64,000 nt of DNA from Bradysia coprophila (lineage: Eukaryota; Arthropoda; Insecta; Diptera; Sciaridae), in assembly GCF_014529535.1 (NCBI RefSeq), contig NC_050736.1:5084001-5148000 (forward strand), given 5' to 3'. Under the pieces are notes generated by a model. It was not told where the DNA came from and searched no databases. It was given only the letters and a program-made list of their open reading frames with translations. The position numbers and the translations under genes were made by a program. How positions within the stretch are numbered: position 1 is the stretch's first letter; each line of letters opens with the position of its first letter. Positions 11,464 through 21,752 of the stretch are shown piece after piece.

Positions 11464-11582
11464 AGAAGCTTCACAGCAGAGGACAAATTAATTTTTAATA
11501 AAACTTCTGGCAGTATAACCAGTGACTCGCTGAATGTTGTTCTTGAAAAAGCAATAAACTCCATACAACCGCCATACGGCAT

Positions 11583-12471
11583 TTATTCAGCTTGTCTTAA
11601 TCGTGCAAGGCGTTGAGTTAATTCGTCTTGTTCCTGAGAAACCTGAGTCGATGCACCCAGCGATGTGCCTTGAGGTTGGTTCGGCAATTCCATGTTTAAT
11701 TCCAAACTGCAAGAACAACAATACGTTCAACAGACTGAAAATAATTTCAAATAGAAAATTGTATACCCGGCCTCATCAGCCACTTGCTGCAATAACGAAT
11801 CGACGTCACCCTGAGGCACAGCGGTTGTCGTTGTTTGTGACATTGTATTCTCCATGTACGAACTTTGAACGTCCAAATCTTCGAACTGTTGCTCAAATTT
11901 ATCCATCAACGACGATATTTTCTCCAAATTCATTCCTTTCATAGCTGCGTCCATAGCTCGGACCACACCAGCCATGGATTGTGTGACCTAAAAGTTATCA
12001 GTTGGTATATGAGTTTCAGCCACCAGAGAAAAATTGATGTGCCGAAGATCGCTTACGTTTCGAGTGGTTAGGGCGGATTGTACACGGCTCGCGACAGCAT
12101 CAACTCTTGCACTCATACGCAAGTAATTGACTGATTGACTTTTCTGTCGAATTGCATTTTCGGCGTGTATCCGGGCCACATCCATGTTACCCTTTTGGAT
12201 GGCTTTTTTGGCTTTCGCCTTTTCCAACTTCTCTTCCTTTTCGCATTTCTTTGAATTTCGCTCCAGATCTTTCACCGCAAATTTTAAATTGAAGAGATGC
12301 TCTAGTTTAATAATTGGAGTTAAGGAAATTTTGCGACTTAAAAATTTAAAATTTTTCCAATTTGTCGATATGGAAGTACAACAAGGGGAAAATTCATTTT
12401 TGTGGGGGAAGGATTTTCTGATCAAATTTGTTACATCTCGTACAAACTACCTCAGAAGCTCGTTGACTCAT
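11583..12471 (-). CDS. Chmp1: Charged multivesicular body protein 1 (ESCRT-III subunit)
   Basis: CHMP1 is an ESCRT-III family subunit acting at endosomal membranes in multivesicular body sorting and late steps of abscission, and it recruits VPS4. Four exons, 12451-12471, 12057-12299, 11767-11987 and 11583-11706, give 202 aa, close to the usual ~200. The basic N-terminal helices ([20 protein letters not shown]) and the core segment [17 protein letters not shown] are characteristic. The C-terminal MIT-interacting motif, [12 protein letters not shown], is intact at the end of the protein. The first exon (MSQRASE) is the least certain part; it uses GAG|GTAGTT and acceptor TAGAG|CAT, the only phase-consistent pair I found. 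COPZ lies divergently upstream. Confidence 0.95.
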
Positions 12472-13512
12472 CGAAACCTTTTGAAAGATAATAACGTTTC
12501 ACAACGGTAAACACATTAGCAGTAAATATAATTCAGGATTAAGATTATGAAAACCTTTTGTGAGAGTATAGGTCTTTCTCAGAGTCGTTTTAACCAATAA
12601 TTACTCTGAATTCAATGATTAATTCAAATTATATGGCGTTACCCTTACTATGTCTCCGAAAACATTTTTTTCGCATTAGCAATCGGCTGACAAAGTTTTG
12701 ATTAGTAGGTTCTCTGCGACGAGGACCGTTCTAGTGTTTAATAATGCCCACCTCATAAGGACACAGTTAACACGAATTTTACTTTCACGTATGCTAGCCC
12801 CCGGGTTGATGTAGGATTATTGATTTATTGACCTTGCGTATAATTTGCTATCACCAAATTCAAAGACATTCAAATTATGAGACACACAAAATTCAAGTCG
12901 ATTTCAACGCAAAAAAAGTTATGTTTTTATTGAAAAGGATACTCTCCATCGCCGACGATGACATTTCGTTCCCCGTTTTGGAAGATTTATTATGAACCAC
13001 ACAAAAATGAAAAAAATTAGCTTTAGCAGCTACAATTGTTTAGGCGATAAAAACACGAAGGTTTTCAAGACTCTCTTTTTTGAAAAAGATTTTTATTTAT
13101 GAGTCATGTATGTCATTAATGAAGAAGTATTTATTTTCGCCAAAAATCAGTGTTGTCAGTGGAGGTGGGCAGTGAAAACTTACAGGAATAAAGTAGCGGC
13201 TATACGAACAAGAATTTCATTATTCATTTATAAATAGCTAGAGTGTTGATAATAATAGATCCCGTCCCGCCTCACAACGCCATCTGTTATGATCTCTCTG
13301 TGTTAATAGCGCTCTAAAAAATACAAAAGCCCCATCCTTGTTCTCATACCGGAATACTGTTGTTTCGGGAAATTTTACCTTGAAAACTACGACTGCGCCA
13401 TATTTAGCTAAAAAAAATTGCTGACAAGTGGTGAAAACGTCAACAAGATCCATGCCCTAGGCCCTAACCCTATTAACAACGACACTCAGTGAAAGTATAA
13501 ATCAGGAAGATC
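12472..13512. other. Intergenic, 5' side of CHMP1
   Basis: AT-rich spacer containing the CHMP1 promoter, which has no obvious TATA box. No gene, RNA or structured repeat that I can support. Confidence 0.5.
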
Positions 13513-13522
13513 GGTTACACCC

Positions 13523-14485
13523 GAGGGGCAAACCACTCGATTTGCAACTCTCTTTTTTCACGTGCAACTCCGATGCAACTCTTTTTTTCACGTGCAACTC
13601 TTTGCAACTCTTTTTCTGTGCAACTCTTTAGCAACTCTTTTCGTATTTAACTTTGTTTTCATCCAAAAAATGTAAAGAAAATCAACAACATTTGTTAAAA
13701 ACAAAAAAAATATGGAAAAACATTAAACGTTCCTCATAGAGATATTGTAAAATGTCGACATCGATGTTCCTAAGGAGCGACAAAAATATTCAATGGAACC
13801 GATAAGGGTAAAATTTACAACTATTATCGGTAAATTATCGGCAAATCCCATTGATTTCAACGATGTGGAATGCAAAATCAATGGGCGGGCATTCAAATTC
13901 AATTTTTCTCATCTTGATTGTTCTATTTTTGTCAAAAACGGGCATATATTCAAGACACTTCAAGCATGAGCAATACTCTCAATAGAGCACTTAAATTCGA
14001 CAATGTTTCATATATATTTTGGCACTGTAAAAAAATTTGGCAGGCTGACAGCTGCCACTCGAAACACCTTTTCTTGAAGTGCGTTGATTTAATCAAAGAA
14101 TTTTGCAGTGGGTAAAGAGATTTTAGAAAATAGTGTGCCCTCATCGAGCTCACTTAAAAAACTGGTTTATTCCTAGTAAACTGGACTTTTACATACAAAT
14201 TTTGACATATCAAGACTTGTTGAATAACTTACTATTTTCTCTCTTTTATCGCTCTTTTAACACCTTAATAAAGTTCAGTGAACAGTGTTCACTATTTGTA
14301 GTTCAAGTAATCGTTTGAATAACATTTATTATTTATTTCTCGAATACAACTCTTTTGCAACTCATTTTGAGCGTGCTACTCCGGTGCAACTCTTTTTTTT
14401 TCGCGTGCAACTCCGATGCAACTCTTTTTTTTCGCGTGCAACTCTTTGCAACTCATTTGCAACTCTTTTGAGTGGTTTGCCCCTC
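13523..14485. mobile_element. 963-bp element with GCAACTC heptamer clusters and 10-bp target duplication
   Basis: Perfect 16-bp terminal inverted repeats, GAGGGGCAAACCACTC and its complement, are flanked on both sides by GGTTACACCC (13513-13522 and 14486-14495). The duplication length resembles Mutator-like elements (family knowledge: 9-11 bp). Inside each end is a cluster of about seven GCAACTC heptamers, spaced by T-runs and CACGTG/TCGCGTG-like linkers. Both clusters run in the same orientation rather than mirrored. The centre carries no transposase and contains a second, smaller MITE at about 13950-14100. Confidence 0.88.
13950..14100. mobile_element. Nested MITE copy A (CACTTCAAGC family)
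   Basis: It begins CACTTCAAGCATGAG, has a central CACTGTAAAAAAA, and ends CTTGAAGTGCGTTGATT. The same arrangement occurs at about 16.69-16.84 kb and, interrupted, at 22.38-22.96 kb. It is inserted in the middle of the GCAACTC element, which is therefore the older of the two. Confidence 0.7.
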
Positions 14486-14961
14486 GGTTACACCCAGCCT
14501 GTTTTACACAAAATTTGGGGAAATTTAGAGAAACTCAGTGAAACTATTTACATGCACTTTCTCTAAACTTCACTTGAATTTAACCAATTTTGAGAAGTTC
14601 GTTAGGCTGTTTTTCCTAAGTTTACCTTTAATCTAATAAAATGACGATCTGCGTGACCTCCCCAAAGCTTATAGTGTCATTGTTAACAGAATAATTTGGG
14701 TGAATATGTTTTTCTCTAGTGACCATAACAACTGTTCTTCTTGTAATCGAAACGGCTCAAATTATTTTTAGAAACTTTGTACTTCACCCACTTCAGCGAA
14801 CACTAGAGGTGAACACTGATTCTATTGTGAATAATTATTAAAAACATTTTCAAACGTCACTTTATGTCAGTGTCAGAAGAAGGTCTCAACAATTTTTGTC
14901 ATAATCAAACACTATACACTAAAGTGACGTGGACTGTAAATAAATTCAAAGAACAATCGAA

Positions 14962-16278
14962 ATGGATGGAACATTACTGGTAATTTGAAATAGGCAAAGT
15001 ATCCTTGTGTCATGTAGGGACTGGAATATTGGCTTAAATCATATAGTATTCACTCGAGTCAAAGAAATTACACTCACCCAAGTCTAGGCTTAAGATTCAC
15101 TTTATCAGAGGAAGACATGCTTAATTTCCTTTCACCGGTACTTGTAGCCTAGTACCAACAAGTGACGAAAGATGTGATTAACGAGATGGTGGTAAAAATA
15201 TACCTTGAACAACTACTAAGGGTTGACAAATAGATAAATTTACTTGTCAGTGGTGGGGGTGTTGTACTTTATAAGCCGTCCAGACTTTAAGTGGATGAAG
15301 TTCATGTTATTCCATTATGAGCTATTGGCCCCGCAATGTTCCATCGTATATTGATGCAATTCGTTCTGTTTTAGGAACCTACGCTATTTACGGTGAAGGC
15401 GATGTGCATTTTGGACAATGACGGCAATCGCATCCTAGCCAAGTATTACGATAAGAATGTGTTTCCCACCGTCAAGGAGCAGAAAACATTCGAAAAGAAT
15501 CTATTCAACAAAACACATCGTGCCAATGCAGAGATCATAATGCTCGATGGCCTCACTTGCGTCTACAAGAACAATGTGGATCTATTCTTCTATGTGATGG
15601 GCAGCACACATGAGAACGAGCTCATATTGGTATCGGTGCTGAATTGTCTGTACGATTCGGTTAGTATGATCTTAAAGAAGAACGTGGAAAAGCGTGCCGT
15701 TTTGGATAATTTGGACATTGTGATGCTGGCTTTCGACGAGATTTGTGATGGAGGGTAATTTAGAAATGGATTTGAGCGAGATAGGGTGTCATCGGATTAA
15801 TCGAGTTCCCTTTCCAGAATAATATTAGATGCCGATCCATCGTCGGTTGTAAAGCGTGTGGATCTACGTAACGATGACATTCCAATTGGTGAACAGACTG
15901 TAGCACAGGTAACGAATGCAATTCATCAATTGTTCTGGTGACGAATGTGGGAGACGGTTTTTGTTTCATTTTCGTTTAAATACTTCGCTTTTAACCATTA
16001 AAAGTTGTTGTAACTGCCATCTGGTTAATGCCATTATTATAGTCATTCGAATTAAGTTGATGAACACCAAAATCCCGGTTGGGAAAATGAAAATTTGTTT
16101 TTAACACGCACCATCGCTGATCGAATTAATAAAATGAATGGAAAAAAATACTAAATTTTTAGTTAATGTTTTACGTCACCTTACTAAAACCAGACCTCTT
16201 CTCCATTTCATTTTTCTATTTTTTCACCAGGTTTTGCAAAGCGCAAGAGATCAACTGAAATGGTCGCTATTGAAATGA
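14962..16278 (+). CDS. COPzeta: Coatomer subunit zeta
   Basis: Zeta-COP is the small adaptin-like subunit of the COPI F-subcomplex, paired with gamma-COP, that coats Golgi-to-ER vesicles. Four exons, 14962-14979, 15375-15754, 15818-15908 and 16231-16278, give 178 aa, the usual family length. The first exon encodes only MDGTLL; phase 0 splicing gives [19 protein letters not shown]. Family landmarks are [42 protein letters not shown] and a C terminus of [12 protein letters not shown]. It is complete and without anomalies. A poly(A) signal AATAAA follows at 16332-16337. The 395-bp first intron places the start far from the bulk of the protein. Confidence 0.97.
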
Positions 16279-16689
16279 GGAACTGCGGTCCGTTGTGTTT
16301 ACTGTATTTTTTATTGAACTTTAAATTCGCAAATAAATTATGAGAAAAAGTACCAAAAACAACACGACTTTTCTTATCAAAATCGTCGATCCGGGCATTT
16401 TTTTATACGTTTTCCTTTATCATTCGTCTATCCATTTATCAATTGTATAGCGAATAGTTTTTCAAGCGAATCGAGGAGGAAATGATTTGAGTAAAATGTG
16501 ACCAGCGTTGTATATTTGTTCTACACATTTACCAAATCTGTCAATTCGCATTGGTATTTGATGAACTTAACCGTAACTACCCTGTGTTTGTCAGTTACGA
16601 GGCCTATGCGGGCAAGATTCCCACTCTATGGTAAGAATTTCGCGCCCACAGATTTTTCCGTTGTGATGTCGATTTAGGGTGTTTTCAAC

Positions 16690-16842
16690 GACATTTCAAG
16701 CATGAGTGGTACTCTAAATAAGGTACTGCAACTGGACAGTGTGTCACACAACTGTGAAACACTGTAAAAAACCATTTCATAAAAAATAGTACTCTATTTA
16801 GCATCTGGCGACTATGACCACTTTTGCTTGAAGTGCGTTGGT
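16690..16842. mobile_element. MITE copy B (CACTTCAAGC family)
   Basis: It starts ACATTTCAAGCATGAGTGG and ends TTTTGCTTGAAGTGCGTTGG. Inner mirrored blocks are GGTACTCTAAATAAG / ATAGTACTCTATTTAG. This is the most complete copy of the family in this window and serves as the reference for copies A and C. Confidence 0.75.
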
Positions 16843-16849
16843 ATTTTTC

Positions 16850-18761
16850 GGGAAGCATTCTGCAAAAGGAAAATTTGCGATTTTTCGAGTAGCATTTGCA
16901 TTTATTTAAAATTTTTCAGTTCTCCGGAAAACACACTAGATCTAGTGAAGGATGTCGGTGTACAACGAGTACAGACAACATATTTTTTTCCACTCTTGCA
17001 ACATTCAAAAAGGTTATACGGATAGCATTCGTGCCGCGTTCCTTTACCCAACCATTTGAATAGATTTTCGTGCTAAGTAATGCTTATCGTACCTATCATG
17101 CTAAATCACTTTCATTAAAATTATATTAATTCAAAAGCATTTTTAAATTGCGGAAAATAACATTTCATAATACTTCGTGAAAATTCTCGTCCAGTGAAAT
17201 CGAAAATTTTGTGAAAATTCTCGTTTCACTGGTATACGTCTAGTGAAGTCCGTAATATGCACCGTCCACCCCAAATGTCCGTACGGACATTCAGCTGGGA
17301 TGCTAATGGACCCGTTTATTTGTGATTTGCGAAAATTTATTGGCTCCCCATGATTCTACGGAAGATGAAAAATCGCAAGCTAAATAATGGCAGAAATTTC
17401 GTGAAAATTCTCGTCCAGTGAAATCGAGTGCGTCCATTTCCAATATTGTGAAGATTTAAAAAATGTATAAGCGCGAAATTCCTGCCATAGAGAAGTAATC
17501 TCGCTCGCTGCAAGATTCCTCGATATCCTCTGCATTCAGTATACCATGGGAGAGATTTACTAGAATGAATTTCTAGGGACAGGGTTTTCTTGCAAAAAAA
17601 GCCAAGAAAGTACAGTCTACATCGACATTTTACTTTATTGAGGAAGATGCAATACTACTTTTAGATGAGTTAAGAATGTATTCTGAAGTAACAGATTAGG
17701 CATCTTGAGTTGATCTTGAAGACAATAGCTACTAAGTTCTGGTCGCTCCTCCATCCAATGACTTTTTGAATATTACTGCCAGCGGCCTTCGTGAGTCTCT
17801 TAACATGTTCTCTTTCTTTTCAAAAACCAAAATGTTCATTGTTCAATGTCGTTGTCAGTTACAGTCATGCACATCGTGAATTCTAGGAGGTTCTGATAAC
17901 TTGAGAAAAAGATATAATTTACTAGAGAGTGCCTCACGGATTTTATTCAATAAATATTCATGAAAGTTGTGCTATGTAAATGACCTAGACCTACACACAT
18001 CATGACGTCTTTCTGCTAATAATACATTGGTTGGTATAAATTTCTACTTAAATACAAATGCTCCAGACCTTACATGCACCTCTACAAATTTGAGATACAT
18101 TGAAGATGAATTTTATTCAGAAAACGTATTCGTATCGAAGAACCATCCATAAAGGACGTCCACTCGAAAGGAGTCTATTAAAACTACATAGTTCGTATTT
18201 GTCACAAACAGATGTGGAAAAACGATAACTTCAACTACGCTCGCTGATGACTCGCTGATATAAACGCCCATTTTCGAGGAAACAATTTCAGTTAAAAACT
18301 GAAAATCAATAGAAAACGGATTACACTAAGATAAAGATCGCAGTTTTTAAGAATAAATTGGTCAAAAGCTGGCATGACTCGTATGAAATTAAAGTTAAAG
18401 CTATCAGCTTATGGTACAAATTGTTAATTAAAAAGCCTGAGAAATTCGTAGAGCAACTTTTTCCTTTGACAAATTTACTTTTTATTTCTACATTGTTTTT
18501 GCTTTGTGGCTATTTCTAGCGCTCTCGATGCATTAGTAACATCTCACTTTCATAAACGGCCAGTCATCTGTTATTGACAGCAAAGTCAACAATAAATAAT
18601 TTTCGACAGATGAGGTTCTCTTATAAACCAAAACATACAGTTAAACTAAAGAAGTACAAGATTTGATATCAAACATGAAGCACTTCGTAAATCAAAAGAA
18701 GTATCATAGTGGTGATATGCTGACCTTTATAAAAGACCGATCTTTTCATCTATTCTTAGAG
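16850..18761. other. Intergenic between COPZ and ELOVL, with a duplicated 32-bp motif
   Basis: No gene recognised. The motif TTCGTGAAAATTCTCGTCCA occurs at about 17177 and 17399, followed each time by GTGAAATCGA. A related TTTTGTGAAAATTCTCGTTT lies at about 17211. The rest is unstructured AT-rich sequence. Confidence 0.5.
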
Positions 18762-19512
18762 CACTGCGCCGTTTAGCTGATGGACAGTTGGCGGCTAAAA
18801 CGTAGCCGACACCCTTCGGCGGCCGGCTAGTATGATATTTATGGCGGCTAGCCGGCTCAGCCGGCTGAATAACATAATTAAAATACAGTAGAAGAAAAGT
18901 GAATACCGTTAGGTTTACTGATTTGGGACTAGTTTTGGATTTCAAATGATTCCACACAAAATTTGTTTAACCAATAAAGGACTAATATTTCACATTCGGA
19001 ATTTTTGGTAGGCACGCGATCGCCAGCTGAAATGAAATTAATCTAGGTCCTCTTTTGTTAAACACATTTTGTGTGGAATCATTTGGAATCCACAATGAGT
19101 CCCAAATCAAAATACCTGACGATATTCACTTTTGTTCTACTGTATTGCTACAATCGAATCAAATCCCATACGCAAGTCAGAAGTCAGTTACAGAGATATT
19201 TGTTTCATATGGATTAGACGAAACCGCTTCAATTCAAAAAAGGAGTCAAACATTCAACAAACGCTTTAGCTGTTTAAGCTGATCTCACTCGTACTACATT
19301 CATGACTTTATTGTACTGCGTACACAATTTTGTAAGCCAACGAAAAAAATTGCTGCAAAATTCTCCCAAACTGCGTTAAAACCAAAACTTTCGCTAGCCA
19401 TCTTCCGCCGCCGATTTTTAACACGGCTGAGGCGGCTGAGAAGGCTAACGTCGGCGGTTCCGGCTGGTGTGCTTTTTCGGCGGCGGCCTCGGCGTGGCTG
19501 AACGGCGCAGTG
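18762..19512. mobile_element. GC-rich-ended fold-back element
   Basis: The ends are CACTGCGCCGTT and AACGGCGCAGTG. The outer arms are GC-rich with repeated CGGCTNAGCCGGCTGA/GGCGGC words, in sharp contrast to the AT-rich surroundings. The inner arms are AT-rich and also mirrored: TGATTTGGGACTAG..AAATGATTCCACACAAAA versus TTTTGTGTGGAATCATTTGG..GAGTCCCAAATCA. The arms span roughly 240 bp each. There is no open frame for a transposase, and no duplication could be established. Confidence 0.8.
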
Positions 19513-20189
19513 ATCTATCTATTCTCGATCAGTTTCCAGTCATTCGAATTAGTCTCCAAAAATAAATAATTTTTAATGAAATTTTTCAACGACGAAAAAA
19601 GTGGACTTCAAAGAAAATTTGCTAGGTATTGTAACAGCCGTGAAAATAATATTTGGAGTATTGTTATTATAATATCGCCGATGTGTTATAAAATGAAACG
19701 AAATTGTTGAATTCTCAAAGACTTTATTAATTTATTCACAATAAAAAACGCAATTGTTTGAAATTTAAATAAATTTATAGAAGCTGAAAATATTTATGGT
19801 TTTTTTTCTGTTCTTCAAATTTAGTTCTATACAAATATATCCTAAAATTTACTTAATAAATATTTGTTCGAAATTATTGAGGCGAAACATCTATCCATGT
19901 ACACTATTAGATTTAACAAAGTGAATATTGTTCTAGATCGTTTTGATCTGTGTGTTTAAACACACCATAACTCTTAAATGCGCATAATCCCTTTCTCATC
20001 GATAAATAATTTTGGAAAATGTCTCTAAGGTATCTTAAGTATATTTCAAAAAATTCACCTCAATTTTCAATTAATTTTATTGATTTTTCTCAATTTTTTT
20101 TTTAATTTTTTTTATTTCATATCCAATGACTCATTTTCTTATTTACAATCTTTTCGATTTTGTTCTTCTGTTCTCTTTAATTTTTCTTA

Positions 20190-20313
20190 CAGTGAACGAC
20201 ATCTCAAATGTCTCACTGTCAAATTTTTCTGAGAATTTTATTGTGTCATTGCAAATTCACAATGACATTCTCTGAAAAAAATGACAGTGAGACATTTGAG
20301 ATGTCGTTCACTG
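20190..20313. mobile_element. 124-bp palindromic MITE with TA duplication
   Basis: The ends CAGTGAACGACATCTCAAATG and their complement form arms of about 50 bp with only minor mismatch. TA flanks both sides (20188-20189, 20314-20315). The TA duplication points to the Tc1/mariner superfamily (established knowledge). No coding capacity. Confidence 0.88.
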
Positions 20314-20319
20314 TACTGT

Positions 20320-21752
20320 TTTCTGCAATCTTTTTTTTTTAACTTTTCTTGTGGAATGTGCGCAACAATGGCAATGATGGTTTTGTGTATTCATTTTGTT
20401 TTTGTTTTTTTGTTCTCAGTGGACAAGAAAATAATGGAAGAAATTAAGAGAGCAAAATAAATTTTGAGGTTTCGTTTGGTTCACAGTTTTTCCAGAAAAT
20501 TAGTGGAAAAACGATCAAAAAATCAACGCAAAACTTCAATTTCTTGTTCCATTCAAGTGGGAAGCACAAATTTACCAATTTTGTTTAGAGACCATCTCTG
20601 TCCAATTCACATTCTGTGCGTAAAGTTGCCAATTATTTTTTTTTCCATACTTTAATGTGAACATTTTTTGTCACTTAGTAAATTCATTAACAGCAATGAT
20701 GGCTGAATTTCGGTAAAGCTTTCAACTTTTCCGGACACTTCATTTTCATTAGAACTATTTTTTGAAGCTTTCAGTAGAGCCCTTAAACGGTAAGGGGCAT
20801 ACCGTTCAATTATTTGAATCTTCTCTTATGTATAGTTGTTGGTTACAGGTCAAATTAAAATATAAAAAAATTGTTCGCATGATTATACTGCCATCGCATA
20901 AATTATATTTCACTTAATGTCGGGATGAGAAAAAAATTGTTTTGGCAAACCGATTTTTCGTACTTCATTCAGTCAGGCTAGAGAGAATTGATAGAAAAAA
21001 AAACAGATTTCGTGCGCAATATATTCGGGTTTTACCTGGGCGTTAAATACACTTAATGATTGTGGAAGTAGAATTTTATTAATTTTGTTTTTTTAGTAAT
21101 TATATGACTTTATACTAGGTGTTTGTATAATGATTACATAATGACCAGAGCATAATGTTATAGATAAATCAAAATTTATATCTACAAAAATTGGGAATAC
21201 AAACTTTTACTGCTCATCTTAAAAACAAAAACTTTTTTATAAATCGATAATGGCGAACGTATTTGATACGTTCATCGAATAAAAAAATGAAATATTTTTT
21301 TAAAATTAAATATTATCACAAATCAAAAAGAAAAAGAAAATCTATAAACAATAGAGGCGAAATGTAGTCTTGCTAATTTACAAGTTTTGCATGCTATGAA
21401 TTGTTTACCACACAACACCACTATTTATTTCCTTTTACAAAAATTAAGCAAATAAAAAAAAACAACCTCTACAAGTGAGCTTTTCCATAAAATATTTTCT
21501 TAACATATTCCATTGTCTACAGCAAAATGGACTTTTTGAGAAGAAAAAAAATCTCAAATTTCCCCCCCAAGCAATTCCTGATACAGTTATTGGTATCCTA
21601 GCTTATTTTTGTGAAAATGATAAGAGGAAACCAACTTCTCATAATTTCCGAAAAAAAAGAAAAGAAGAAGTTGACAAGAAAACTTAAATAAATCGATAAA
21701 TCCAACATTTTCCTTTGTTTTTTGTAAAAAAAAAATATTTAAAATTCCTAAC
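20320..21752. other. Intergenic, 3' side of ELOVL
   Basis: Very AT-rich. The small plus-strand frames near 20.5 and 21.5 kb are Lys/Asn/Phe-rich and without context, so they are not called. It probably includes the ELOVL 3' UTR. Confidence 0.5.
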
